Of a DNA stretch of 34,478 nt, positions 22,847 to 31,438 are shown piece after piece (positions within the stretch are counted from its first letter, which is position 1; each line of letters starts with the position of its first letter). The DNA lies in assembly GCA_012837325.1 (NCBI GenBank), contig DURK01000002.1:1-34478 (forward strand). Direction: 5' to 3'. The position numbers were made by a program, and so were the translations under genes. The notes below the pieces were generated by a model that was not told the DNA's origin, searched no databases, and saw only the letters and a program-made list of their open reading frames with translations. Source of the stretch: Clostridiales bacterium (GTDB lineage Bacteria > Bacillota > Clostridia > Caldicoprobacterales > DTU083).

Positions 22847-24562
22847 CTACTTTTTTAATATCCTTTCAATATCAGATGCTGTATTAAGCTGCAAAACCCT
22901 TTCCGACATTCTTTTACACTCTTCGTAATTCAGGCTGCTTATGAGCTTACGTATCTTCAATATGGAGGATGAACTCATAGAAAATTTCTTTAACCCAAAT
23001 CCCAAGAACAACGGAACCAAAGTCGGGTCTCCAGCAGCCTCCCCACACATACCGCACTCTATACCAGCCTTTTCAGCTGCACTTATTGTTGATGCAATAA
23101 GTTTAAGAACTGCAGGATGAAAGGTTGTATATACATCAGCTACATTTGGATTGCCTCTGTCGGCTGCCAGCGTATACTGAACAAGATCGTTGGTTCCGAT
23201 TGAAAAGAAATCCACATGCTCTGCAAAGCAATCTGCCAATATCGCTGCCGCAGGAACTTCTACCATTATGCCCACAGACAGCTTCTTCCTGTGTGGGACC
23301 CCTGCTGCAGACAATTCTTCAGCCGCTTGTTCAAGAAGTATTTTGGCTCTTCTCAGCTCGTCAAGCGAGGATATCATAGGAAACATAATTTTTAGGTTGC
23401 CATAGACACCTGCTCTCAGCAACGCTTTAAGCTGTGTTTTAAATAGAGACGGGGTGTTAAGGCAGATTCGAATTGCCCTGTAGCCTAAAAAGGGATTTTC
23501 CTCCTGAGGTAGTGTCAGACCAGGAAAGCTTTTATCGCCGCCAGCATCCAAGGTTCTGAAAATGACAGGCTTGTCACCCATTTCTTCTAAGATTCTCTTA
23601 TATGCCTCAAACTGTTCCTGCTCTGAGGGTAATTCTTTTCGCTCCATATACAGAAATTCGGTACGCACCAATCCTATGCCTTCAGCATCATTATCAATAG
23701 CTGTCTGTACGTCGCTTACTGTACCAATATTTGCTTCCAGTCTGACCTGTCTTCCATCGAGTGTAATACTCCGTCTGCCGGAATATTCACGCAGCTCGTT
23801 TTTTTGCTTAATATATTCATCCTTTCGCTTCTGATATTCTTCAACTTCTTGTTTATCAGGGTTAACAGCAATCTTACCAGTTTCGCCGTCCAAAACAATA
23901 AAATCGCCATCCTTAACATGTTCGAGCAAGCCAACAGCTCCAACAACAGCCGGCAGCTCCAATGTCCTGGCCAGTAAAGCGGTATGACTGGTCGTACCCC
24001 CGGATTGAGTTACAATCCCTTCAACCTTATCGAAATTTAGTTTTGCAGTATCGGAGGGAGCAAGGTCGTAGGATACAATTATCTTTTTTTCGCTATATAA
24101 GTTATCCTTCATGAACGGTTTTTGGATTCCTAAAATATTTGCCACAACCGAGTCGCGTAAATCTTCAGCATCTGCAGCCCGTGCCTGCATATATTCATTG
24201 TCCATTGAACGAAAAATATCCACTATAGAATTAAGAACATGAGCAACAGCCCTCACAGCATTTTCCGACTTTTCTCTAATTCTTTCAATAACAGGCATGA
24301 CAAACCCGGCTTCATCCTCTAGTATTTCCTTATGCGCCATGAAAACCTCAGCTGCCTCGCCTGCACCATCTTTCATCATCTTGTCAAACAGGGCAGTCAC
24401 TTCACAAATTGATTCATGCCGAGCAGATTGAAATTTTTTTATTTCGGCATCCACATCCTCTGGGATGGTATCCGGTATGCTTATTTCAAATTTTTGATAA
24501 ATGACAGCATATCCCATAGCAAGACCCGGCGATGCCCCAATCCCTTTTATTTCCATTTTCAT
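22847..24562 (-). CDS. PTS Enzyme I (phosphoenolpyruvate-protein phosphotransferase)
   Basis: It takes phosphate from phosphoenolpyruvate and passes it to HPr. The 571 residues are full length. The N-terminal HPr-binding domain carries the phospho-histidine in GGTTSHTALLART (His193). The C-terminal PEP-binding barrel has the expected GIGLVRTEFLY and FRTLDAGGDKSFPG segments, SIGTNDLVQYTLAADRGN and the active Cys in CGEAAGD. The start overlaps the aldolase stop by 4 bases (ATGA), which shows it is an integral part of the operon. The conventional name is ptsI; I leave it unnamed because a separate housekeeping copy may exist. Confidence 0.96.
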   Translation of the reverse strand: MKMEIKGIGASPGLAMGYAVIYQKFEISIPDTIPEDVDAEIKKFQSARHESICEVTALFDKMMKDGAGEAAEVFMAHKEILEDEAGFVMPVIERIREKSENAVRAVAHVLNSIVDIFRSMDNEYMQARAADAEDLRDSVVANILGIQKPFMKDNLYSEKKIIVSYDLAPSDTAKLNFDKVEGIVTQSGGTTSHTALLARTLELPAVVGAVGLLEHVKDGDFIVLDGETGKIAVNPDKQEVEEYQKRKDEYIKQKNELREYSGRRSITLDGRQVRLEANIGTVSDVQTAIDNDAEGIGLVRTEFLYMERKELPSEQEQFEAYKRILEEMGDKPVIFRTLDAGGDKSFPGLTLPQEENPFLGYRAIRICLNTPSLFKTQLKALLRAGVYGNLKIMFPMISSLDELRRAKILLEQAAEELSAAGVPHRKKLSVGIMVEVPAAAILADCFAEHVDFFSIGTNDLVQYTLAADRGNPNVADVYTTFHPAVLKLIASTISAAEKAGIECGMCGEAAGDPTLVPLFLGFGLKKFSMSSSSILKIRKLISSLNYEECKRMSERVLQLNTASDIERILKK

Positions 24563-25389
24563 GCCTTTCCTGCGCTCCCAAAAACCTTCATAAAATGCAT
24601 TGCCTTCTCTTTGTAACCCATGTATAAGGTGGGTAGTAAATTATATATCCTGTTTCCTGCCATGCCGTCTTTTTCGACTGCATTAAATGCACTTCTGTAC
24701 AGGTCGTTCACAATATTTACCTTGCTGATTCCCAGTCTGCATGCTTTTGCAAGATTCTCATCACCTGAGCCTGAACCACCGTGGAGGGCAAGAGGTATAC
24801 TGACTTTGCTTTCCAGCTCCTGCAACAATTCAAACTGCAGCTTTGGTTCACCTTTATAAGCACCGTGAGCGGTGCCAATTGAAACCGCAAGGCATTCAAT
24901 ACCCGATTCCTCAACAAAGCTCACAGCTTCTTCAGGCACCGTAAAAACCAGATCGAAATCAGCATCCGAGTCGTCTTCAAAACCAACACAGCCTAACTCA
25001 GCCTCAACTTCTATGTCAACTGCATGGGCAATTCTAACCAGTTCCTTCACCTGCGCAAGATTCTCCTTGTATGGAAGCGAGGATCGATCAACCATGATTG
25101 AATTAAAACCCGCTCGAATTCCAGCTATTGCGGACTCAAAGGTGGGCGTGTGATCCAGCATCGTTGCAATCGGTACTTTTGCCTGTAAAGCCAAATCGTT
25201 CAGGATTCTTCCAAAATAGTTTAAGTCCTTATTTCCGTTGTGCATACAAAGAATGATTATTGGAGACATCATTTCCTCAGCGGCATCTATACAAGCCCGC
25301 AGCGTCATCTCATCAGCTGCGCCAAGTGCAGGAACGCCATATGATCCCTTTTTTGCATACTTGAGTATTTCAGACATTTTTGTCAGCAT
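24559..25389 (-). CDS. Class II (zinc) ketose-bisphosphate aldolase, divergent
   Basis: This aldolase of the FbaA/GatY/KbaY type splits a ketose phosphate into dihydroxyacetone phosphate and an aldehyde. Zinc ligands and the catalytic acid are in place: Asp79 and His80 (TMLDHTP, where most members read HLDHG), Glu131 (EAELGCVG), His175 (IGTAHGAYKG) and His203 (LHGGSGSGDE). The N-terminal phosphate-site segment reads GVPALGAADEMT instead of the common AFNxxN pattern, so the substrate may differ from fructose-1,6-bisphosphate. The ATG at 25389 follows GGGAG. It lies between the dehydrogenase (19-base gap) and Enzyme I (4-base overlap), which ties it to the transported sugar. Confidence 0.88.
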   Translation of the reverse strand: MLTKMSEILKYAKKGSYGVPALGAADEMTLRACIDAAEEMMSPIIILCMHNGNKDLNYFGRILNDLALQAKVPIATMLDHTPTFESAIAGIRAGFNSIMVDRSSLPYKENLAQVKELVRIAHAVDIEVEAELGCVGFEDDSDADFDLVFTVPEEAVSFVEESGIECLAVSIGTAHGAYKGEPKLQFELLQELESKVSIPLALHGGSGSGDENLAKACRLGISKVNIVNDLYRSAFNAVEKDGMAGNRIYNLLPTLYMGYKEKAMHFMKVFGSAGKA

Positions 25390-25408
25390 TGTCTACTCCC
25401 TCTCCAGC

Positions 25409-26455
25409 CTAAAATTTAATGACTACGCGATACGATCCTGGAGTTACTGCCATTTCAAATGCTTCACTCCCCTGAGTATAATCATAAATACCCGATATTA
25501 ACTTCTCTGGATTGATAAGATTCTTTGATAAAAGGTTTATAGCAGCTTCAAATGAGTGCACGCTCGGACTGACCGCACCTGTTATGATGGCTTCTGAGTG
25601 ATGAAGCCAATTAGCACTTATCTGAATTGGAATGTCGGGGTGCTGCGAACTGTACATGACACAACGTCCAACATTTCCAGTCATCTGTACAGCTTGTTCA
25701 GCTACAGCTGCAATAGGTGTTGTGTTAAAAACAACTTCCGCGCCTCTGCCATGGGTCAACTCTTTGACTACCTGAACAGGGTCTTCTTTTAAAGGATCGA
25801 TCACAACATCACAGCCAAGCTCTGCAGCCATTTTTCTACGATTCTCGTCGGGCTCACTCATTATGGTGCGTGCACCGCGCAGCTTTGACAGCATCAAGTG
25901 CAGCAAGCCCATGACTCCGCCGCCTATTATTACAACGTCATCGCCCAGCTTGGGATCACCATTTTCAATACTATTTACAACGCAGGCAATCGGCTCTGCA
26001 AACGTAGCTTTTTCAAAAGATATGTCATCAGGAAGCTTCCAGACCTGGGTCGTATCAGCGACAATGTATTCACCTAATCCGCCGATACCTGATATCCCTG
26101 GTTCTGTAACTGTTGACCTGTTTATTTCAACACAAAGATTCTCTTTCCCACGGCGGCAGTAATAACATGAGCCGCACTTATATAATACTCTTACAGCAAC
26201 CTTGGTACCTATTTTGTAGCTCTCTGGATCGATTCCGCCTCCGATTTGATCGATCACTCCGGTAAACTCATGCCCTCCTACAAAGGGCAGAGGCATTTTT
26301 TTTGTTCCGTTGTATACTCTTTGCTCATAGGTGCATAATGCACAAGCTTTTACTTTTACAAGTATCTGCCCCTGCTTGGGCACAGGCTTTGTCATCTCAA
26401 TAATATTGATTTCTTCCCTGCCTACAACAGCTACTGCTTTCATCATATCTCTCAT
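25409..26455 (-). CDS. Zinc-dependent MDR-family (polyol/sugar-phosphate) dehydrogenase
   Basis: This medium-chain NAD(P) dehydrogenase resembles GatD, SorE and sorbitol dehydrogenase. The catalytic zinc region is Cys41 (ALCTYEQR) and His62-Glu63 (GGHEFTG). The structural zinc lobe has four cysteines (94, 97, 100, 108; CGSCYYCRRGKENLC). The nucleotide-binding turn is IIGGGVMG. The likely job is to interconvert a hexitol phosphate and a ketose phosphate made by the PTS. The ATG at 26455 follows AAAGG; in-frame ATGs lie three and four codons further on. It is 90 bases from the EIIC-EIID gene, without a terminator between. Confidence 0.9.
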   Translation of the reverse strand: MRDMMKAVAVVGREEINIIEMTKPVPKQGQILVKVKACALCTYEQRVYNGTKKMPLPFVGGHEFTGVIDQIGGGIDPESYKIGTKVAVRVLYKCGSCYYCRRGKENLCVEINRSTVTEPGISGIGGLGEYIVADTTQVWKLPDDISFEKATFAEPIACVVNSIENGDPKLGDDVVIIGGGVMGLLHLMLSKLRGARTIMSEPDENRRKMAAELGCDVVIDPLKEDPVQVVKELTHGRGAEVVFNTTPIAAVAEQAVQMTGNVGRCVMYSSQHPDIPIQISANWLHHSEAIITGAVSPSVHSFEAAINLLSKNLINPEKLISGIYDYTQGSEAFEMAVTPGSYRVVIKF

Positions 26456-26545
26456 TTCTATACCTTTCTTTCTGTTGAATTCAAGTAAATCAAGGCGAGG
26501 CGCTGGGTATCCAGCACCCCACCTTCCTATGATTCTGACTCCTGC

Positions 26546-28153
26546 TTAAAATACACCAATCAACCCACCGACTATTCCAATGGCAGCTACGATCAATATT
26601 ACCTTCAGGGATGAAACCTTCTTCTTTAATAACCAATAACAGAACATTGTCAATGCAAGAGCAAGTATTCCCGGCATTATTTTATCAAACAGCTCAGTCT
26701 GCAAAACAAAAACATTGTCCGCAGATTGTGTTATTTGGATAGCTGTTTGAACGTTTACATAGTTGGCAACAAGCCCTCCAATAACGCCATTGCCAATAAT
26801 CCCAGCCCCGGCAATAACCTTTTTCAGAGTTCCGCTTTCCATAAACTCAAGAATTTTTTCGCTGCCTTTCTCATATCCAAGCTTCATCAGCCAATACCCA
26901 ACACCATAATAAATAGCAAAGAATACTATGGAATAAAGTATCGGAGCGGCTACACTTCCTTCAATCGCCATTCCCAGGAAGAATACTATGAGCAGTGGTA
27001 TAGCAACACCTTGCCACAGAGGATCACCAATGCCGGCCAGAGGTCCCATCAAGCCGGTTTTAATCGAGGTAAAGGACTCATCATCCAAGTCTGCTCCTTG
27101 TGCCTTCTGCTCCTCCATAGCTGCTGTCAATCCAATAATTGCAGAACCAAAAGCATTTTCGGTATTGATGAATTGCACATGGCGCTTCATTGCCTTGCTT
27201 CTCTCTTCTGGATTGTCCTTGTAAAGTCTCTTGATTAAATGGGACATGGAATGCAGAAAGCCCACACCCTGCATTCGTTCATAATTGTAGCATGATTGGA
27301 AGTAATACATCCAGATGAGCCACGATTTGACCAAATCCTTTTTCGTCAAGAGCGACTCATTCTTTGGTTCCGCAGAAACAGCTTCCTCCACAAATTCCTT
27401 TTTTACTTCTTCAGCTTTTTCCTGAAGCTGCATGTAAATAATTGTTATGCAAAGGAAGAGTAAGCTGAGTGGTAGAATAGGAATATTGAAGTAGGCTGCG
27501 AGAAGGAATCCGAAGAAAAAGAAAATTCTGGCCTTGCCTTTGAATATGGCCAACAGGGTCAATGCAATACCGACAGCGGGAAGCATTCCACCGATGATAC
27601 TGAGAATCCTCAACACATTTCCACCCAAAGCATTGATGAAACCTTGAATGTATGCTCCACCGAAGTACGCTGCAAGGAAACTCGGAAAGAATGTCAGAGC
27701 GAACTTAATCAGCTGTGGAAGCAAAACATTTGGAATCCAAACCTTGTCTGCCTTACCCTGTTCAGCCAGTTTATCAGCTAATGGAACAAAGGCTGTGCAT
27801 ATCGTCATGCTTCCAACCCAGAAAATCGCACCTACTAAGCCTAATGGAACAGCTATGGCGAGAGCGGCTTCCGTCTCTAAACCTCCTGTAATAGCCAAAG
27901 CAGTGCCTAAAATACCTGCTAATGACATATCACTGGGCATCGAGCCTCCAGCACTGATAAAACCGATGTACATCAGGTTAATCGTCGCACCAATAATCGT
28001 ACCCTGCACCGGGTCTCCAAGAATTAGACCGACCACAAAGCCGCCTATCATCGGGCGATACAATATAGCATAGTTGCCCAATCCACCGAACGGCCATGGG
28101 CTGTTAGAAAGATAATATACCAGACCAATCAGTATCGCTTGAAAAATACTCAC
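26546..28153 (-). CDS. PTS mannose/fructose/sorbose family EIIC-EIID fusion protein
   Basis: It is the sugar-transporting membrane part of the PTS. Residues 1-243 are a complete EIIC (ManY/SorA-like: GGFVVGLILGDPVQGTIIGA, then ISAGGSMPSD, several membrane helices). Residues 244-267 are a charged linker (EKAEEVKKEFVEEA). Residues 268-535 are a complete EIID (ManZ/SorM-like: LVKSWLIWMYYFQSCYNYER, then GLMGPLAGIGDPLWQG). In almost all members known to me IIC and IID are separate chains, so the 535-residue fusion is unusual. The frame is continuous and there is no ribosome site at the junction. It starts 13 bases after EIIB. It should form the translocation channel together with the partner EIIB. 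Confidence 0.92.
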   Translation of the reverse strand: MSIFQAILIGLVYYLSNSPWPFGGLGNYAILYRPMIGGFVVGLILGDPVQGTIIGATINLMYIGFISAGGSMPSDMSLAGILGTALAITGGLETEAALAIAVPLGLVGAIFWVGSMTICTAFVPLADKLAEQGKADKVWIPNVLLPQLIKFALTFFPSFLAAYFGGAYIQGFINALGGNVLRILSIIGGMLPAVGIALTLLAIFKGKARIFFFFGFLLAAYFNIPILPLSLLFLCITIIYMQLQEKAEEVKKEFVEEAVSAEPKNESLLTKKDLVKSWLIWMYYFQSCYNYERMQGVGFLHSMSHLIKRLYKDNPEERSKAMKRHVQFINTENAFGSAIIGLTAAMEEQKAQGADLDDESFTSIKTGLMGPLAGIGDPLWQGVAIPLLIVFFLGMAIEGSVAAPILYSIVFFAIYYGVGYWLMKLGYEKGSEKILEFMESGTLKKVIAGAGIIGNGVIGGLVANYVNVQTAIQITQSADNVFVLQTELFDKIMPGILALALTMFCYWLLKKKVSSLKVILIVAAIGIVGGLIGVF

Positions 28154-28166
28154 TTTGCACCCTCCT

Positions 28167-28646
28167 TTAAATTAATTTTTTTACATCTTCTGCCCTTTCT
28201 TCGGGAACAAGTTGGTAGAACATTTCAACCCCTCTTGCCAGGATTCTTCTGATGGTTTCAACTTCTTCCGGACTTGCAGAGACATTTCTATTAAATCGAT
28301 TCCTCCCTTCCTTCGCTCCCATACCGCCGAGGATAACCTTATCCATCATCACGCCTCCATCAAGCAGTGCCTCAATGTATTCAGGCGCTTTAACCAGCAG
28401 GATGATGGTTTCTCCTTCTACGGCCTCTCCGCTCAGGTAATTAACTCCATCCTCTCTGGTTAATATTTGAACGGTTATATCCTGTGGAGCGGCAGCTCTG
28501 AGCAGCCTCTGCATAAAGGTGTTCTTCGTCAAGGGGTCATCCACGATTACAATGTTTGTGGCATTGGTATGCTTTACCCAGGATGTTACCACCTGACCAT
28601 GTATCAATCTGTCGTCAATTCTGGCAAGTACAATATTCTTCATCAT
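28167..28646 (-). CDS. PTS mannose/fructose/sorbose family EIIB subunit
   Basis: It receives phosphate from EIIA and gives it to the incoming sugar. The 159 residues match the single-domain EIIB of the mannose-sorbose family. The phosphorylated residue is His16 in RIDDRLIHGQVVTSW. The family segment IVIVDDPLTKNTFMQRLL follows, and GGMGAKEGRNRFNRNVSAS is near the C-terminal third. The ATG overlaps the EIIA stop codon (ATGA). Unlike E. coli ManX, IIA and IIB are separate chains here. Confidence 0.95.
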   Translation of the reverse strand: MMKNIVLARIDDRLIHGQVVTSWVKHTNATNIVIVDDPLTKNTFMQRLLRAAAPQDITVQILTREDGVNYLSGEAVEGETIILLVKAPEYIEALLDGGVMMDKVILGGMGAKEGRNRFNRNVSASPEEVETIRRILARGVEMFYQLVPEERAEDVKKLI

Positions 28647-29047
28647 TCCATCTCCTCAAGAAATTTGTTGACGTGTATAATGGTATCCTTCTTTATCTCC
28701 ATAACATTTTTGCAAATCTCTTCCACACTCATTTCCCCTCTTGACATCAAAATTTCTAACAGCAAGGGCAGGTTGATTCCAGTAATATGGTGAAATGAAT
28801 TTTCCTGCATGAGAGCAGCAGCAGCGTTAAAGGGACTTCCCGAGAACATGTCAGTCAGCACAAGTACATCTTTATCCACCTGTACCTTCATCAACTCGTT
28901 TGCAACAGACTCTTGCAACTGATCAACACTATCACCCAAGTAAAAACCGAAGGTGGTGACATTGCTTTGCTGACCTAAAATGAGTTCAGCACTCTCAATC
29001 ATTGCTTTCGCATAATCACCATGGGATATAAGTATTAAATGAGTCAA
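28643..29047 (-). CDS. PTS mannose/fructose family EIIA subunit
   Basis: It takes phosphate from HPr at His9 (LILISHGDYAKAM). The 134 residues match the EIIA-Man fold; TDMFSGSPFNAAA is the conserved subunit-contact segment. The start was set at the TTG at 29047, which has GAGGTG five bases upstream. The in-frame TTG at 29062 includes that ribosome site and overlaps the regulator stop. With this start it follows the regulator gene by 11 bases and overlaps EIIB by 4, in a tight operon. Confidence 0.93.
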   Translation of the reverse strand: MTHLILISHGDYAKAMIESAELILGQQSNVTTFGFYLGDSVDQLQESVANELMKVQVDKDVLVLTDMFSGSPFNAAAALMQENSFHHITGINLPLLLEILMSRGEMSVEEICKNVMEIKKDTIIHVNKFLEEME

Positions 29048-29058
29048 AATATCACCTC

Positions 29059-30012
29059 TCAAGTTTTTTCAATTATCAGGCTTGCCGTATTGCTGTCCGT
29101 AATCAGTATGTTGAAGAAACCCTGCCGAGCTGCAGTGATGATTCCCTCTACCTTGGCAGCTCCTCCAGCTAAGCAGACTACCTTTTTTATGTTCTTTAAT
29201 TTCTTTACAGAAAAAAATGTCTGTTCATATGTTCCTCTGAAATCAAACAATGTGCCGTCCTGGTAAAAAAACTGACATAGGATATCGCCGAGGGTATTAC
29301 TTCTTGCAATGGCTTCCTTATATTCTTTTGACACTTCACTGACCAAGAACTCGCCAACGTTAGGCGAAACACCTAACCCAATAATTGCTGCGTCAAGGCT
29401 TTTCCAGTATTGTTTAATCTTGTTAAACCGTTCAATCTCAATCTGAGCCAGTTGTGAATCCTTTTCCCTGATTGCCGGTATGTTTATATAATAGCTGTCC
29501 GCACCAAACTTCTCAGCAAAACGATCAACTATCGCATTTATTTGTAAAAACGGGTTGTTCTCCCCCGAAATTCCCACTAGAGGTACAAATGTTGCATCAA
29601 TACTGTCACAATAAGGCAGCTGCAGAGATGTCTGATACATTGTATATCCCCATCCAACGCCTATGGTATGGCACCCTCTTAGCAATTTTGGAAGGTTTTG
29701 AGCGGCAGCTGTTGCAATATTCATCGAAATTTTCTTACTCAGATTTTTGGTTTCCATCGGGGCCTGTGCCACAATAACATCCTGTAAGCCTAATCTTTTT
29801 TTAAGGATCTTTGCTGTCTTTTCAACCTGAAGTTTTTCCGGCAAGGTTACATTAATTTCCACAATCCCGACCTGACGTGCCTTCTCAAGCAGCCTTGACA
29901 CATGTGGACGAGACATATGTTCCTTCAATGCAATTTCACTCTGTGACATGTTGTCGATGTAATAGTATTTAGCGATGCGGTAAAGCATGGTGTAATCTGT
30001 GTTATCCTGCAT
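29059..30012 (-). CDS. SorC/DeoR-family transcriptional regulator (SorC-type sugar-binding domain)
   Basis: It is the first gene of the PTS operon and its probable regulator. The N-terminal helix-turn-helix is MLYRIAKYYYIDNMSQSEIA then LKEHMSRPHVSRLLEKARQ. The C-terminal 250 residues are a phosphosugar-binding domain (IGVGWGYTMYQTSLQL, VGISGE, AIIGLGVSPNVG, AGGAAKVEGIITAA). Members normally respond to a phosphorylated sugar intermediate. The start was set at ATG 30012, giving 317 residues, normal for the family. The longer frame to a TTG at 30051 has no ribosome site. The promoter lies 65 bases upstream, with direct repeats and a palindrome that suit an oligomeric SorC-type protein. Confidence 0.92.
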   Translation of the reverse strand: MQDNTDYTMLYRIAKYYYIDNMSQSEIALKEHMSRPHVSRLLEKARQVGIVEINVTLPEKLQVEKTAKILKKRLGLQDVIVAQAPMETKNLSKKISMNIATAAAQNLPKLLRGCHTIGVGWGYTMYQTSLQLPYCDSIDATFVPLVGISGENNPFLQINAIVDRFAEKFGADSYYINIPAIREKDSQLAQIEIERFNKIKQYWKSLDAAIIGLGVSPNVGEFLVSEVSKEYKEAIARSNTLGDILCQFFYQDGTLFDFRGTYEQTFFSVKKLKNIKKVVCLAGGAAKVEGIITAARQGFFNILITDSNTASLIIEKT

Positions 30013-30076
30013 TGTAATTCCCCATCTCAGTCGATTTTGACTTTTATTCAATACAAATCTGAAGGATTACAACATT

Positions 30077-30105
30077 ATTATATGCCCACAAACAAACCGA
30101 ATCAA
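30077..30105 (-). promoter_or_regulatory. Sigma-A promoter of the PTS operon
   Basis: TTGATT (30100-30105), a 17-base spacer and a perfect TATAAT (30077-30082) on the minus strand. Confidence 0.8.
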
Positions 30106-30136
30106 TATATTCGAATCAATATGTACATATGTACAT
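30098..30136. promoter_or_regulatory. Direct repeats and palindrome at the PTS operon promoter (candidate SorC-type operator)
   Basis: CGAATCAATAT occurs twice, at 30098-30108 and 30112-30122, with a 14-bp period; the first copy contains the -35. Next to it ATGTACATATGTACAT (30121-30136) is a perfect 16-bp palindrome. This layout, upstream of and over the -35, suits activation or repression by the adjacent SorC-type regulator. No further gene is seen in the remaining divergent gap up to 30307. Confidence 0.6.
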
Positions 30137-30307
30137 GAAAAAGTTACATATTGATTATTTATTAACAAAGTCGTATTCAATCAGCATAAACCGATATGAT
30201 CTTTCGTCATCTATCTTCCAAAATGTTCTTTCTTATGATACTATTTTTACGTTAGTTACATTTAAAATGGCCTTTATGGAGCTTTTTTATTTAGAGGAGT
30301 GCAGACG

Positions 30308-31438
30308 ATGAAAGAATATGGCATAGGTATGATCGGTTTTGGATTTATGGGAAAAGCCCATACATATGGTTACAAAACCATTCCACTTTATTACGAAAAC
30401 ATTCCCTTTCGCACCAGACTGATGGGAGTGTGTACGGCTCATCAGAGAACAGCGGAAAAGGCAAGGGACTTAAACGGTTTTGCATTTGCAGCAACAGACC
30501 CGGATGAACTTTTCTCTCACAAAGATATTGATATGATTCATATCTGCACACCCAATGCTTTCCACAAGGAAACGGTGATCAAGGCACTAAAGGCAGGAAA
30601 GCATGTTTATTGCGAGAAACCCCTGACCACCAGTTATGCAGATGCCTTGGAGATCCTTGATGTATTGGACAGTCATTCCGATCTGGTAACCCAAATGACC
30701 TTCCAGAATCGTTTTTTCCCTGCCGTGATACGAGCAAAGCAGCTGATTTCAGAAGGCAGGCTGGGAAAGATTCTATCTTTTCATGCTGCCTATCTGCACT
30801 CCGGTTCCGTTGACCCGAATAAACCGATAGGATGGAAGCAGGACAGTGCACAGGGCGGCGGGGTGCTCTTTGACTTGGGTTCCCATGTACTGGATTTGAT
30901 TTACTATTTAATCGGAGAATATCACAGCATTTTGGCAAGCAATACCATTCTGTATCCCCGCAGACCTGCACCGGATGGCAGCATGGTTGATATAACAGCC
31001 GAAGATCAGTCTTTGATGATTGTCAAAATGAAAAATCAAAGCAGCGGGACACTTGAAATATCCAAAATTGCAACCGGTACCAATGATGAACTGAGATTTG
31101 AGATTTATGGCGATAAGGGTGCGGTAAAATTCAATCTCATGGATCCCAGCTATCTTGACTTCTATGACAACACCAAGCCGGATCAACCCATCGGTGGAGA
31201 AAAAGGGTTTACCCGCATTGAAACCGTCCAGCGCTTCCCAGCACCAGGAGGCATGTTTGTGTCTCCCAAGGCATCCATCGGCTGGATTCGGGGACATGTC
31301 CACTCCCTATACAATTTCCTGACATGCGTCCACGAAGGTCGTCAGGCTGATCCATCCATAAGGGATGGAGCCTATATCCAATATGTGATGGAAAAAGCTC
31401 ATGAATCAAATAAAAAAGCCTGCTGGATCACTCTATAG
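30308..31438 (+). CDS. Gfo/Idh/MocA family NAD(P)-dependent oxidoreductase
   Basis: It is an oxidoreductase acting on a sugar, inositol or related polyol. The 376 residues have the two family parts: an N-terminal Rossmann fold (GIGMIGFGFMGKAH) with the conserved EKP motif in HVYCEKPLTTSYADAL, and a C-terminal alpha/beta substrate domain with GGVLFDLGSHVLDLIYYLIG, which carries the catalytic Asp/His pair. The start at ATG 30308 follows GAGGAG. It diverges from the PTS operon across a 295-base gap with the SorC-type operator, so co-regulation is possible but unproven. Its precise substrate cannot be told from the sequence. Confidence 0.92.
   Translation: MKEYGIGMIGFGFMGKAHTYGYKTIPLYYENIPFRTRLMGVCTAHQRTAEKARDLNGFAFAATDPDELFSHKDIDMIHICTPNAFHKETVIKALKAGKHVYCEKPLTTSYADALEILDVLDSHSDLVTQMTFQNRFFPAVIRAKQLISEGRLGKILSFHAAYLHSGSVDPNKPIGWKQDSAQGGGVLFDLGSHVLDLIYYLIGEYHSILASNTILYPRRPAPDGSMVDITAEDQSLMIVKMKNQSSGTLEISKIATGTNDELRFEIYGDKGAVKFNLMDPSYLDFYDNTKPDQPIGGEKGFTRIETVQRFPAPGGMFVSPKASIGWIRGHVHSLYNFLTCVHEGRQADPSIRDGAYIQYVMEKAHESNKKACWITL

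Noticed and set aside
30137-30307. A promoter for the Gfo/Idh/MocA gene (TATGATACTAT near 30234)
   Set aside because: Several -10-like words occur, but none has a credible -35, so no site was annotated.
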